Source: Ramlibacter albus | GTDB taxonomy: Bacteria > Pseudomonadota > Gammaproteobacteria > Burkholderiales > Burkholderiaceae_C | DNA length: 64,000 bases | Reading direction: 5' to 3' | Assembly (NCBI RefSeq): GCF_014297445.1 | Contig: NZ_JACORU010000004.1 | Coordinates: forward strand, 186,001 to 250,000 | Shown: positions 16,664-29,906 of the stretch, in pieces | Layout of the letters: every line of letters starts with the position of its first letter | Numbering within the stretch: the stretch's first letter is position 1 | The notes under the pieces: generated by a model | Seen by the model: the letters and a program-made list of their open reading frames with translations, nothing else | Told to the model about the DNA's origin: nothing | Database searches by the model: none | Made by a program: the position numbers and the translations under genes

Positions 16664-16669
16664 ATTATA
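16664..16669 (-). promoter_or_regulatory. Consensus -10 (TATAAT) for rpmB-rpmG
   Basis: Perfect TATAAT on the minus strand, just beyond the trxB stop and 103 bp before the rpmB start. The leader between them holds a CTGGG...CCCAG hairpin. The -35 would overlap the end of trxB and is not clear. Confidence 0.55.
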
Positions 16670-16674
16670 GCCAA

Positions 16675-20778
<4,104 letters not shown>

Positions 20779-20788
20779 TCAACCGACA

Positions 20789-21430
20789 ATGCCGAGTCCC
20801 ATGAAGAAAACCATCGTCTCCATCGCGCTGTCGGCGCTCGCCTACATGGCGCACGCCGGGGGCATCGAGTCCCTCGAGAATTTCGTCAGGTCCGCGAAAA
20901 GCGGCAAGGCGGAATTCACGCAGGTCGTCACCTCGCCCGGCAAGGACGGGCAGGTGCGCACCAAGACGTCCACCGGCACCTTCGAGTTCAGCCGCCCCAA
21001 CCGCTTCCGCTTCGCCTACAACAAGCCCTTCCAGCAGACCATCGTGGCCGACGGCAAGACGCTGTGGATGCACGACGTGGAGCTGAACCAGGTGACGTCG
21101 CGCAGCCAGGAGAAGGTACTGGGCTCCACGCCCGCCGCGCTCATCGCCGCATCGCCGGACCTGGGCGCGTTGCGCAAGGACTTCGACCTGCAGGCGCTGC
21201 CCGACAGCAACGGCATGCAGTGGGTGCAGGCCACGCCCAAGGTGAAGGAAGGGCAGTTGAACAACGTGAAGATCGGCTTCAAGGGCAACGACCTGGCGGC
21301 GCTGGACATCACCGACGGTTTCGGCCAGCGCTCGCAGATCACGTTCAGCAAGATGGAGCTGAACACCGACATCCCGGCCGCAACGTTCGCCTTCAAGCCG
21401 CCCGTGAATGCGGATCTCGTGAAGCAATAG
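20789..21430 (+). CDS. lolA: Outer-membrane lipoprotein carrier LolA
   Basis: 213 aa from the ATG at 20789; the ATG four codons later (20801, MKKTIVSIAL) is equally plausible and gives a cleaner signal peptide ending AYMAHA. The mature part shows the LolA pattern: KAEFTQVVTSPGKDG, GTFEFSRPNRFRFAYNKPFQ, IVADGKTLWMHDVELNQV. LolA ferries lipoproteins through the periplasm from LolCDE to LolB. It sits between ftsK and rarA, a common proteobacterial order. Confidence 0.93.
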   Translation: MPSPMKKTIVSIALSALAYMAHAGGIESLENFVRSAKSGKAEFTQVVTSPGKDGQVRTKTSTGTFEFSRPNRFRFAYNKPFQQTIVADGKTLWMHDVELNQVTSRSQEKVLGSTPAALIAASPDLGALRKDFDLQALPDSNGMQWVQATPKVKEGQLNNVKIGFKGNDLAALDITDGFGQRSQITFSKMELNTDIPAATFAFKPPVNADLVKQ

Positions 21431-21439
21431 ACTCGGGGT

Positions 21440-22732
21440 GTGACCGCACCCCACGCCCCGCTGGCCGAACGGCTGCGGCCCAAGACGCTCGCCGAAGTCA
21501 TCGGCCAGCAGCACCTGCTGGGCGAAGGCATGCCGCTGCGCATCGCCTTCGAATCCGGCCAGCCGCACAGCTGCATCCTCTGGGGGCCGCCCGGCACCGG
21601 CAAGACGACCGTTGCGCGTTTGATGGCGGAGGCTTTCGACGCACAGTTCATCACCATCAGCGCGGTGCTTGGGGGCGTGAAGGACATCCGCGAGGCGGTG
21701 GAGCAGGCCAACATCGCGCGTGCGCATGGCCGCCGCACGATCGTGTTCGTCGACGAGGTGCACCGCTTCAACAAGAGCCAGCAGGACGCCTTCCTGCCGC
21801 ACGTGGAGTCGGGCCTCTTCACTTTCATCGGCGCGACCACGGAGAACCCGTCGTTCGAAGTGAACTCCGCGCTGCTGTCGCGTGCGGCGGTGTACGTGCT
21901 GCAGCCGCTGTCGGAAACCGACCTCGAGCAGATCGTCGCTCGCGCGCAGGCGATCGACGCGGTGCCGCCGATCGAGGACAAGGCGCGCGATCGGCTCATT
22001 GCGTACGCAGACGGCGACGCACGCCGCCTCCTCAACACGCTGGAGACGTTGGCCGTCGCGGCCACGAAGGAAAAGCGCCCCGAAGTCACGGACGAATGGC
22101 TGCTCAAGATACTGGGCGAGCGCATGCGCCGCTACGACAAGGGCGGCGAGCAGTTCTACGACACGATCAGCGCGCTGCACAAATCGGTGCGGGGCTCCGA
22201 CCCCGACGCCTCGCTCTACTGGCTGGTGCGCATGCTCGATGGCGGCGCCGACCCGCGCTACATCGCGCGCCGCATGATCCGCATGGCCGCGGAGGACATC
22301 GGCCTGGCCGACCCTCGCGCACTGCGCATGGCGCTCGATGCGTCCGAGGTCTACGAGCGGCTTGGTTCACCCGAAGGCGAGCTCGCGCTGGCCGAGTGCA
22401 TCCTGTACCTCGCGGTCGCGCCCAAGTCGAATGCAGCGTACACGGCGTACAACGAAGCCCGCGCTTTCGTGCGCAAGGACGGCACGCGGCCCGTCCCGTT
22501 GCACCTGCGCAATGCGCCGACGAAGTTGATGAAGGACCTGGATTACGGGCGCAACTACCGCTACGCGCATGACGAGGAGGGCGGCTTCGCGGCGGGCGAA
22601 AACTACCTGCCCGATGGCATGAAGCCGCCGGGCTTCTATCGCCCGGTCGAACGGGGCCTGGAGATCAGGATCGCGCAGAAGCTGGCGGAACTGGCCGAGC
22701 GCAACGCGAATGCGCGGCGCGACAAAAGCTGA
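21440..22732 (+). CDS. rarA: Replication-associated recombination protein A (RarA/MgsA, AAA+ ATPase)
   Basis: 430 aa. LAERLRPKTLAEVIGQQHLL is followed by Walker A WGPPGTGKTT, Walker B VFVDEVHRFNKSQQDAFLP and sensor 1 FIGATTENPSFEVNSALLSR, then the RarA C-terminal tetramerisation region (DISALHKSVRGSDPDASLYW). RarA acts at stalled forks. The start is GTG, nine bases after the lolA stop. It ends 3 bp from the convergent small gene. Confidence 0.94.
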   Translation: MTAPHAPLAERLRPKTLAEVIGQQHLLGEGMPLRIAFESGQPHSCILWGPPGTGKTTVARLMAEAFDAQFITISAVLGGVKDIREAVEQANIARAHGRRTIVFVDEVHRFNKSQQDAFLPHVESGLFTFIGATTENPSFEVNSALLSRAAVYVLQPLSETDLEQIVARAQAIDAVPPIEDKARDRLIAYADGDARRLLNTLETLAVAATKEKRPEVTDEWLLKILGERMRRYDKGGEQFYDTISALHKSVRGSDPDASLYWLVRMLDGGADPRYIARRMIRMAAEDIGLADPRALRMALDASEVYERLGSPEGELALAECILYLAVAPKSNAAYTAYNEARAFVRKDGTRPVPLHLRNAPTKLMKDLDYGRNYRYAHDEEGGFAAGENYLPDGMKPPGFYRPVERGLEIRIAQKLAELAERNANARRDKS

Positions 22733-22735
22733 CCT

Positions 22736-23086
22736 TCAGCCTTCGGTGATTTCGCGCACGCACGCGCCATGCAAGGTGCGGGTGGCTTCGCGCAGCCTCG
22801 CGTAGAGCGCCTGCAACTCGGCGGCCGTGGCCTCGCCGCGCTGGCCGCGCCAGAGGCCATGCGTGTACTCGAAGTGACGGATCATCAGCTCCACCCAGAG
22901 TACCGAGAGCTTCGGCAGGCTCGCCGCGAACATGCGCATGTCGTCCATGCACTGCGCGACGAGCTGGTACAGCTCGGGGTCGATGTGCACGCCGGTCATC
23001 CGATCGAGTTCGGCCTCGTACGCCTCGAGCGCAGCCGCGAGCTGGAACGCGATGGCGGTGAGTGCGGATGCTTGCGATGCGGACAT
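22736..23086 (-). CDS. Hypothetical protein, helical
   Basis: 116 aa, unrecognised. It is probably all helical (MSASQASALTAIAFQLAAAL, VAQCMDDMRMFAASLP, VLWVELMIRHFEYTHGLWRG). It has no signal peptide and no enzyme motifs. It is divergent from the CheB-type gene with 57 bp between, so a shared promoter region and a linked role are possible but unproven. Confidence 0.6.
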   Translation of the reverse strand: MSASQASALTAIAFQLAAALEAYEAELDRMTGVHIDPELYQLVAQCMDDMRMFAASLPKLSVLWVELMIRHFEYTHGLWRGQRGEATAAELQALYARLREATRTLHGACVREITEG

Positions 23087-23143
23087 GGCCAGCCAGTTTA
23101 CGAGGCGACCGTAGCGCTGTGGGGGCGCGCGAAAAAAAACCTC

Positions 23144-24256
23144 ATGGCAGAGCAACGTGCCCGCGGCGGCAAGGCCAGAATCGAAAAAGTGCAAGTGAGC
23201 AGCGGCTTCCTCGTCGTCATCGGCGCCTCCACGGGTGGCATCACCGCGCTGATGGAAATCGCGGCGGCGTTGCCTGCGCGCTTCCCGGCGCCGGTGTGCA
23301 TCGTGCAGCATGTTGGCAATCACCCGAGCCTGCTGCCGGAGCTGCTTTCGCGCAGCGGGCCCAACCCCGCGAAGCACGCGAGGGACGGCGAACCCCTTGC
23401 GCCCGGCATGCTCTACGTGGCGCCGCCGGACCATCACCTCCTGGTGGAAGAGGGCGGCATGCGCATCGCGCGCGGGCCCAAGGAGAACCACACGCGCCCG
23501 GCGATCGACCCGCTGTTCCGCTCCGCAGCCGCATCCTGGGGGCCGGGCGCCATCGGTGTCGTGCTGACTGGCCAGCTGGATGACGGCACCGCGGGCCTGC
23601 GCGCCATCAAGGAATGCGGCGGCGTCGCCGTGGTGCAGGACCCGAACGAAGCCGTCGAGCCCGACATGCCGCTGAGCGCCCTGCGCAGCGTCGCCGTGGA
23701 CCACTGCATGCCGGTGCGGGCGATCGCGCAGCTGCTCGTCGAACTCGTGGCGCACGCGACGCCGGCGCGCGCGCCGCCCGTGCCGGCTCGCATCGCACGC
23801 GAAACCGCAATCCACCGCGGAGACATGGCCATGGACAACCTGCAGGCGCTTGCCGACCCTTCGCCGCTGACCTGCCCGGACTGCGGCGGCAGCCTCTGGG
23901 AAATGCGCGGCGAGTACCCACCGCGCTACCGCTGCCACATCGGCCACGGCTACACGGCCGCGACGCTGGAATCGGCGCAACTGGAATCCGCGGACTACGC
24001 GGTCCAGACCACCGTGCGTGCGCTGCGCGAGCGCGAGCTGCTGCTGCGCCGCCTGGCCGGCATCGCGGATGCGACCGGCGACACCGCCCAGGCGGGTGCC
24101 GGCCGTGCCGAGGCCGACCGGCTGCGGCGCCGCATCGACGAACTTCGCTCGATCGGCGAGGCCGGCGGGAACGGCGCGAACGGTGCGAACGGCGCGAACG
24201 GCGCGCTGCGGCGCTTCGGCCGCGCCGCGCCCCATCACCCCAAGGGGAAGAGATGA
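23144..24256 (+). CDS. CheB-type protein-glutamate methylesterase without receiver domain
   Basis: 370 aa. The catalytic domain (about 20-205) keeps the Ser-His-Asp set: GASTGG with S29, VQHV with H56 and LTGQLDDG with D147. The N-terminal receiver domain of classical CheB is missing, so activity is not set by CheA phosphorylation in the usual way. A C-terminal zinc-ribbon-like module (CPDCGG ... CHIGHG) follows, then a helix and a GAN repeat tail (24164-24199). The ATGA overlap with the next gene shows coupling. It would demethylate or deamidate receptor glutamates or a similar target. Confidence 0.82.
   Translation: MAEQRARGGKARIEKVQVSSGFLVVIGASTGGITALMEIAAALPARFPAPVCIVQHVGNHPSLLPELLSRSGPNPAKHARDGEPLAPGMLYVAPPDHHLLVEEGGMRIARGPKENHTRPAIDPLFRSAAASWGPGAIGVVLTGQLDDGTAGLRAIKECGGVAVVQDPNEAVEPDMPLSALRSVAVDHCMPVRAIAQLLVELVAHATPARAPPVPARIARETAIHRGDMAMDNLQALADPSPLTCPDCGGSLWEMRGEYPPRYRCHIGHGYTAATLESAQLESADYAVQTTVRALRERELLLRRLAGIADATGDTAQAGAGRAEADRLRRRIDELRSIGEAGGNGANGANGANGALRRFGRAAPHHPKGKR
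24164..24199 (+). repeat. Four 9-bp tandem units in the CheB-type gene
   Basis: Units GGCGGGAAC, GGCGCGAAC, GGTGCGAAC and GGCGCGAAC encode GGN-GAN-GAN-GAN near the C-terminus. The units keep frame, so copy-number change would only alter linker length. Confidence 0.75.
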
Positions 24257-27200
24257 CGGAGCACCTGCGTCCCGACGGCGCCGAGGAGGGCGTCGCCCAG
24301 GAGACGGACAACATCATCCCGAGCAACGGCTACGACAAGGTGCCGCTGGTGGGATTGGGCGGTTCCACGGGCAGCGTCGAGTCGCTGCATGCGTTCTTCG
24401 CCACCATGCCGGCGGGCAGCGGCGTGTCGTTCATCTGCCTGGCCAACACGCCGCAAGCGGCGGGCGACCAGCTGGTCGACACGCTCAAGCGCACAACGCG
24501 CATGCCGGTCATCGACACGCTCGGGCGGGTCGACGTGCAGCCCAACCGCGTGCTCGTGATCCGCGCCGGCCGCATGCTGCAGTTCTCGGACGGCGAGCTG
24601 TGGGTGGAGGAGGTGCCCGCCGCACACGCTTCGAACGTCGCCGTCGACCTCTTCTTCCGCACACTGGCGGACAGCCATGGCCCGCACGCGGCCGCCGTGG
24701 TGCTGTCCGGCGTCGACGGCGACGGCGTCATCGGCATCAAGCGCATCAAGGAGCGCGGGGGCCTGACCGTCGCGGAAGACCCCGACCAGGCCCTGCATGG
24801 GAGCATGCCGCGCTCGGCGATCGACACCGGGATGGTGGACTGGGTGCTGCCCGTCCCCGAGATGCCGGCGCGATTGCTCTCGTACTTCCGGCTCGAGAAG
24901 AACATCCTGCTGCCGCCGGAGGACGGCCCTGCGCTCAAGGGGACGGCGGGCGTGCGACCCGACGACGAGGCACAACTGCGCGATGTGCTGAGCTTCCTGC
25001 GCACACGCACCGGCCGCGACTTCACGCACTACAAGCGCGCCACGGTGCTGCGCCGCATCGCCAGGCGCATGCAGGTCAACGGCGTGGACAACCTTGGCGC
25101 CTACCTGAACTGCCTGCGCACGCGCCCGGGCGAATCGGCCGCGCTGCTGCAGGACCTGCTGATCAGCGTGACCAACTTCTTCCGCGACGCGGAGTGCTTC
25201 TCGGCGCTGGAGAAGCACATCCCCAGCCTGTTCGCCGGCAAGGGCGCGGGCGATGCGGTGCGTGTCTGGACCGTGGCGTGCGCCACGGGCGAGGAGGCGT
25301 ACAGCGTCGCCATGATGCTGGCCGAGCACGCGCGGACCCTGGAGTCGCCGCCGGTGATCCAGGTGTTCGCCACCGACCTCGACGAGGAGGCGGTGCAGGC
25401 GGCACGCGACGGCGTGTACCCGCCCGCGATCGCCGCCGACGTGAGCGAGGAGCGGCTGCGCCGATTCTTCCTGAAGGAGCACCGCGGCTGGCGGGTGCGG
25501 CGCGAGCTGCGCGAGCTGGTGCTGTTCGCGATGCACGATGTGCTGAAGGACTCGCCGTTCTCGCGGCTGGACATGGTGACCTGCCGCAACCTGCTGATCT
25601 ACCTCACGCGCGAGTCGCAGCAGCGCGTGCTGCAGACGCTGCACTTCGGCCTGCTGCCGCACGCCAAGCTGCTGCTCGGCTCGTCGGAGTCCGTCGACGA
25701 GGGCAACCCGCTCTTCACGGTGCTGGACAAGAAGCACCGCATCTTCGCGCAGCGGCCTGCGCCCCGCGCGGCGCTCGCGCTGCCCACTGCGCCGGCCACG
25801 CTCAAGCTCGCGCTCGAAGCGCAACACGCGGCGCGCGAAGGCCCGATCATCGCGCGGCCCAACTTCGATGTGACGCCGGCCATGCAGCCGCCGCGCCTGC
25901 GCGAGCTGGCCCGCGGCGCTTCCTTGGGCGAGGTCCACCTGCAGCTGCTGGAGCAGCTCGCGCCGCCCTCCGTCCTGGTCGACGCCGACTACGACATCCT
26001 GCACCTGTCGCCGTCGGCCGGCCGCTTCCTGCAGCTCGGCGGCGGCGAGCCCACGCGCAACCTGCTGCGCGCCCTGCCGGCGCACGTGCGGCTGGAGTTG
26101 CGCGCGGCGCTTTACCAGGCCGGGCAGAAGTCGCAGCCTGCCGAGCTGCCGGAGATGCCGGTGGAGGCGGGCGGCACCGTCACGGCGACCACGATCCGGG
26201 TCGTGCCCATGCAGGAGGGGGGCCGGCCGCTCTTCCTCGTCACCTTCACCGCGCAGGGGGAGCAGCTTCCGCTCGCCGAGGTCCAGGACGCGCGCCTGGA
26301 CCCCGACCCGCTGGCGCGCCACCTCGACCGCGAGATGGAGCGGCTGAAGGTGCACCTGCGCGACACGGTGGAGCAGTACGAAGCGTCGACCGAGGAACTC
26401 AAGGCCAGCAACGAAGAGTTGCAGGCGATGAACGAGGAGCTGCGCGCCGCGACCGAGGAGCTGGAGACCAGCCGCGAGGAGCTGCAGTCGATCAACGAGG
26501 AACTGACCACCGTCAACCAGGAGTTGAAAAGCAAGGTCGAACAGCTGTCGCACGCGAACAGCGACATGCACAACCTGATGGACGCCACGGCGATAGCCAC
26601 CGTGTTCCTCGACCGCGACCTGAAGATCACGCGCTACACGCCGGCGGCCGTGAGGCTGTTCAACCTGATCCCCACAGACGTCGGCCGGCCGCTCACCGAC
26701 ATGGCGACGCAGCTCGATTACGCGCAGCTCGGCGAGGACGCGCGCAAGATGCTCGAGCGGCTTGTGCCGGTGGAGCGCGAAGTGGACCAGGCCGACGGCA
26801 GCTGGTACCTCGCGCGGCTGATGCCGTACCGAACGCTCGACGACCGCATCGCGGGCGTCGTGTTCACCTTCATCGACATCACCGAACGCAAGCAGGCGGA
26901 AGAGATGCGCCTGTGGCTGTCGGCCGTGGTCACGGCGACCTCGGACGGCATCATCAGCTTCGCGCTGGACCAGACCATCCTGAGCTGGAATAGCGGCGCC
27001 GAGCGGCTTTACGGCTACACCGCCGAAGAGGCGATCGGCCAGCCGCTCACCCTGCTGGCGCCCGTCGACAACGACGGGCAGCAGCAGGTGCTGGCCGAGA
27101 TCGCGGCCGGCCGCGGGGTCGAGAACCTGGAAGGCGTCCGCACGCGCAAGGACGGCCGCCGCATCCACGTGGCGATCACGGCGTCCCCGATCCGCGACGC

Positions 27201-27657
27201 CACTGGCCGGGTGCTCGCGGGCACCGCGATCGTGCGCGACATCACGCAGGCGCGCCAGCAGGCCGAAGCCCTGCGCCAGAGCGAGGAACGTTTGCGCCTC
27301 GTCATAGAAAACGTTCGCGAGTACGCGATCTTCTCGACCGACCTGCAGCGGCGCATCACGAGCTGGAACACCGGCGCGCAGCACATCCTCGGCTTCGCGG
27401 GCGACGAGGCCGTGGGCCGCAGCGCCGACATGGTCTTCACGCCGGAAGACCGCGCGGCCGGCGCGCCCGAGAAGGAAGCGAGCACGGCGCTCGCCGAGGG
27501 GCGCGCCTCGGACGAACGCCACCACATGCGCAAGGACGGCACGCGCTTTCGCGGCAGCGGCGTGCTGATGCTGATGCGCGATGCGGCGGGCGAGGCGGTG
27601 GGCTTCGTCAAGGTGCTGCGCGACCTGTCGGACCGGCCCCCTTCGCCTTCTGCTTAA
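24253..27657 (+). CDS. CheB-CheR-PAS fusion protein with degenerate CheB domain, no kinase domain
   Basis: 1134 aa. Residues 30-210 are a CheB-like domain that keeps S38 (GGSTG) and LSGVDGDG but has Asn65 where the catalytic His should be (ICLANTP against IVQHV in its neighbour), so the esterase is probably dead. Residues 240-510 are a CheR methyltransferase (RVWTVACATGEEAYSVAMML for SAM; FFRDAECFSALEKHIP). A long coiled coil rich in ASTEELKASNEELQ-type heptads spans about 706-769. Three PAS domains follow to the end (IDITERKQAEEM and RDITQARQQAEALR mark boundaries). No HisKA/HATPase is present, unlike many relatives. It starts inside the CheB-type stop codon. Confidence 0.85.
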   Translation: MTEHLRPDGAEEGVAQETDNIIPSNGYDKVPLVGLGGSTGSVESLHAFFATMPAGSGVSFICLANTPQAAGDQLVDTLKRTTRMPVIDTLGRVDVQPNRVLVIRAGRMLQFSDGELWVEEVPAAHASNVAVDLFFRTLADSHGPHAAAVVLSGVDGDGVIGIKRIKERGGLTVAEDPDQALHGSMPRSAIDTGMVDWVLPVPEMPARLLSYFRLEKNILLPPEDGPALKGTAGVRPDDEAQLRDVLSFLRTRTGRDFTHYKRATVLRRIARRMQVNGVDNLGAYLNCLRTRPGESAALLQDLLISVTNFFRDAECFSALEKHIPSLFAGKGAGDAVRVWTVACATGEEAYSVAMMLAEHARTLESPPVIQVFATDLDEEAVQAARDGVYPPAIAADVSEERLRRFFLKEHRGWRVRRELRELVLFAMHDVLKDSPFSRLDMVTCRNLLIYLTRESQQRVLQTLHFGLLPHAKLLLGSSESVDEGNPLFTVLDKKHRIFAQRPAPRAALALPTAPATLKLALEAQHAAREGPIIARPNFDVTPAMQPPRLRELARGASLGEVHLQLLEQLAPPSVLVDADYDILHLSPSAGRFLQLGGGEPTRNLLRALPAHVRLELRAALYQAGQKSQPAELPEMPVEAGGTVTATTIRVVPMQEGGRPLFLVTFTAQGEQLPLAEVQDARLDPDPLARHLDREMERLKVHLRDTVEQYEASTEELKASNEELQAMNEELRAATEELETSREELQSINEELTTVNQELKSKVEQLSHANSDMHNLMDATAIATVFLDRDLKITRYTPAAVRLFNLIPTDVGRPLTDMATQLDYAQLGEDARKMLERLVPVEREVDQADGSWYLARLMPYRTLDDRIAGVVFTFIDITERKQAEEMRLWLSAVVTATSDGIISFALDQTILSWNSGAERLYGYTAEEAIGQPLTLLAPVDNDGQQQVLAEIAAGRGVENLEGVRTRKDGRRIHVAITASPIRDATGRVLAGTAIVRDITQARQQAEALRQSEERLRLVIENVREYAIFSTDLQRRITSWNTGAQHILGFAGDEAVGRSADMVFTPEDRAAGAPEKEASTALAEGRASDERHHMRKDGTRFRGSGVLMLMRDAAGEAVGFVKVLRDLSDRPPSPSA

Positions 27658-27749
27658 GCCGCGCTGCACGGACATTCCGTTCGTGCATGGAGCGATGCCT
27701 CCAAGGGTAAACCCCTGCCGCCGCCCGTCTGGCTGTCAGGTGCCGTCGC

Positions 27750-27795
27750 TACAATCCCCCCCGCAAACCCGTCCTGCACGCATGGCGGGTTTTTT
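27750..27795 (+). promoter_or_regulatory. Likely -10 followed by a terminator-like hairpin, upstream of livH
   Basis: TACAAT (27750-27755), then about 10 bases later AAACCCG (27765-27771) pairing with CGGGTTT, which runs into TTTTTT at 27795. livH starts 55 bases further on. It is either the terminator of the CheR-type gene or a leader hairpin of the liv operon. Confidence 0.45.
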
Positions 27796-27850
27796 GCTAG
27801 ATGGCAGAACGCCTCACAAAGGCGGCGCACAAGAAACGGAGAACACCCGA

Positions 27851-28780
27851 ATGGAAATCCTGCTTCAGCAGATCATCAACGGTCTGGTCCTGGGCAGCAT
27901 GTACGCCCTGGTGGCCCTCGGCTACACCATGGTGTACGGCATCATCAACCTGATCAACTTCGCGCACGGCGAGGTGCTGATGGTGGGGGCGCTCACCAGC
28001 TGGCAGGTGATCGTCTGGATGCAGGAGTCGATGCCGGGCATGCCCGGATGGCTGATGCTGCTGCTGTCGGTCATCATCGCGTGCATCGTCGCGGCCGCCC
28101 TGAACTTCGCGATCGAGAAGGTGGCGTACCGGCCGCTTCGCAACAGCCCCAAGCTTGCACCGCTGATCACGGCCATCGGCATGTCGATCCTGCTGCAGAC
28201 GGTGGCGATGATCATCTTCAAGCCGAACTACAAGCCGTACCCCACGCTGCTGCCGCCGCACCCGTTCAACGTGGGCGGCGCGGTGATCACCAGCACGCAG
28301 ATCATGATCCTGGCGGTGACGGCGATCTCGCTGGCCGTGCTGATGTACCTGGTGAACCACACGCGCCTGGGCCGCGCGATGCGCGCGACGGCGGAGAACC
28401 CGCGCGTGGCCGCGCTCATGGGCGTGAAGCCCGACATGGTCATCTCGGCGACATTCATCATCGGCGCGATCCTCGCCACCATCGCGGGCGTGATGTGGGC
28501 GTCGAACTACGGCACGGTGCAGCACACCATGGGCTTCCTGCCGGGGCTGAAGGCCTTCACGGCCGCCGTGTTCGGCGGCATCGGCAACCTGGCCGGCGCG
28601 GTGGTGGGCGGCATCCTGCTGGGGATCGTGGAGGCGATCGGCTCGGGCTACATCGGCACGCTCACGGGCGGCGTGCTGGGCAGCCACTACGCCGACATCT
28701 TCGCTTTCATCGTGCTCATCATCATGCTGACGCTGCGGCCTTCCGGCCTGCTCGGCGAACGTGTCGCGGACCGCGCCTGA
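27851..28780 (+). CDS. livH: Branched-chain amino acid ABC transporter permease LivH
   Basis: 309 aa integral membrane protein. ALGYTMVYGIINLINFAHGE is the LivH/UrtB signature, followed by about eight further hydrophobic spans and the family segment TAENPRVAALMGVKPDMVIS. It forms the inner-membrane channel with LivM. First of four genes livH-livM-livG-livF; no periplasmic binding protein gene is in the operon, so the receptor is elsewhere. Specificity (Leu/Ile/Val, or another substrate of the HAAT family) cannot be fixed from the permease alone. Confidence 0.92.
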   Translation: MEILLQQIINGLVLGSMYALVALGYTMVYGIINLINFAHGEVLMVGALTSWQVIVWMQESMPGMPGWLMLLLSVIIACIVAAALNFAIEKVAYRPLRNSPKLAPLITAIGMSILLQTVAMIIFKPNYKPYPTLLPPHPFNVGGAVITSTQIMILAVTAISLAVLMYLVNHTRLGRAMRATAENPRVAALMGVKPDMVISATFIIGAILATIAGVMWASNYGTVQHTMGFLPGLKAFTAAVFGGIGNLAGAVVGGILLGIVEAIGSGYIGTLTGGVLGSHYADIFAFIVLIIMLTLRPSGLLGERVADRA

Positions 28781-28793
28781 GGAGGACCTGCAA

Positions 28794-29894
28794 ATGATGG
28801 ACTGGATCAACAGGCAGAACCACTGGGTCGTCAAGGCGGTGGGCCTCGCGCTGCTGCTCGTGCTGCCGATCGTGCTGCAGTACTTCGGCAACTTCTGGGT
28901 GCGCATCGCCGACACGGCATTGCTCTACGTGCTGCTGGCGCTCGGGCTGAACATCGTCGTGGGCTACGCGGGCTTGCTGGACCTGGGCTACGTGGCCTTC
29001 TTCGCGATCGGCGCGTACATGTACGGCCTGCTCGCGTCGCCGCACCTGACCGAACACTTCCAGTGGTTCATGCAGGCCTTCCCCGAAGGGCTGCACATGC
29101 CGCTGTGGGTCTGCATCCCGGCGGGGGCGGCGCTGGCGGGCATCTTCGGCGTGCTGCTCGGCGCGCCGACGCTCAAGCTGCGCGGCGACTACCTCGCGAT
29201 CGTGACGCTCGGCTTCGGCGAGATCATCCGCGTGTTCATGAACAACCTCGACCAGCCGGTGAACATCACCAACGGCCCGAAGGGGCTGGGGCAGATCGAC
29301 AGCATCAAGTTCTTCGGCCTGAACCTGGGCAAGACGCACGACCTGCTCGGCTTCGACATGTCGGCGGTGACCAACTACTACTACCTGTTCCTGCTGCTGG
29401 TGATCGGCAGCGTGGTCGTGTGCCACCGGCTGGAGCTCTCGCGCATCGGCCGCGCGTGGATGGCGATCCGCGAGGACGAGATCGCGGCCAAGGCCATGGG
29501 CATCAACACCCGCAACATGAAGCTGCTGGCGTTCGGCATGGGTGCCACGTTCGGCGGCGTGTCGGGTTCGATGTTCGCGGCGTTCCAGGGCTTCATCTCG
29601 CCGGAGTCGTTCGGCTTGATGGAGTCGGTGATGATCGTCGCGATGGTGGTGCTGGGCGGCATCGGCCACTTGCCCGGCGTGATCCTCGGGGCGGTGCTGC
29701 TCTCGGCGCTGCCCGAGGTGCTGCGATGGGTGTCGGGCGAGCTGGACCTGCAGCGCCTCACTGACGGGCGCCTGGACGCATCGATCCTGCGCCAGCTGCT
29801 GATCGCACTGGCGATGATCGTGGTGATGCTGCTGCGCCCGCGGGGCCTCTGGCCGACGCCGGAGCACGGCAAGACGCTCGCGCAGCCGAAGTAA
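28794..29894 (+). CDS. livM: Branched-chain amino acid ABC transporter permease LivM
   Basis: 366 aa membrane protein. LNIVVGYAGLLDLGYVAFFA and FGEIIRVFMNNLDQPVNITN are typical LivM stretches, and the cytoplasmic loop has AIREDEIAAKAMGINTRNMK. The ATG at 28794 follows GAGGAGGACC, 13 bp after livH. Compared with UrtC of urea transporters the LivM pattern fits better, but the distinction is soft. Confidence 0.92.
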   Translation: MMDWINRQNHWVVKAVGLALLLVLPIVLQYFGNFWVRIADTALLYVLLALGLNIVVGYAGLLDLGYVAFFAIGAYMYGLLASPHLTEHFQWFMQAFPEGLHMPLWVCIPAGAALAGIFGVLLGAPTLKLRGDYLAIVTLGFGEIIRVFMNNLDQPVNITNGPKGLGQIDSIKFFGLNLGKTHDLLGFDMSAVTNYYYLFLLLVIGSVVVCHRLELSRIGRAWMAIREDEIAAKAMGINTRNMKLLAFGMGATFGGVSGSMFAAFQGFISPESFGLMESVMIVAMVVLGGIGHLPGVILGAVLLSALPEVLRWVSGELDLQRLTDGRLDASILRQLLIALAMIVVMLLRPRGLWPTPEHGKTLAQPK

Positions 29895-29906
29895 GGGGGG
29901 GAGGAC

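Noticed and set aside
24164..24199. CRISPR or regulatory repeat array.
   Set aside because: Four 9-bp in-frame coding units with no spacers; only a peptide linker repeat.
24235..27675. Minus-strand open frame of over 1100 codons opposite the CheB-CheR-PAS gene.
   Set aside because: Arg/Val/Gln-rich shadow; the plus-strand protein has clear domains.
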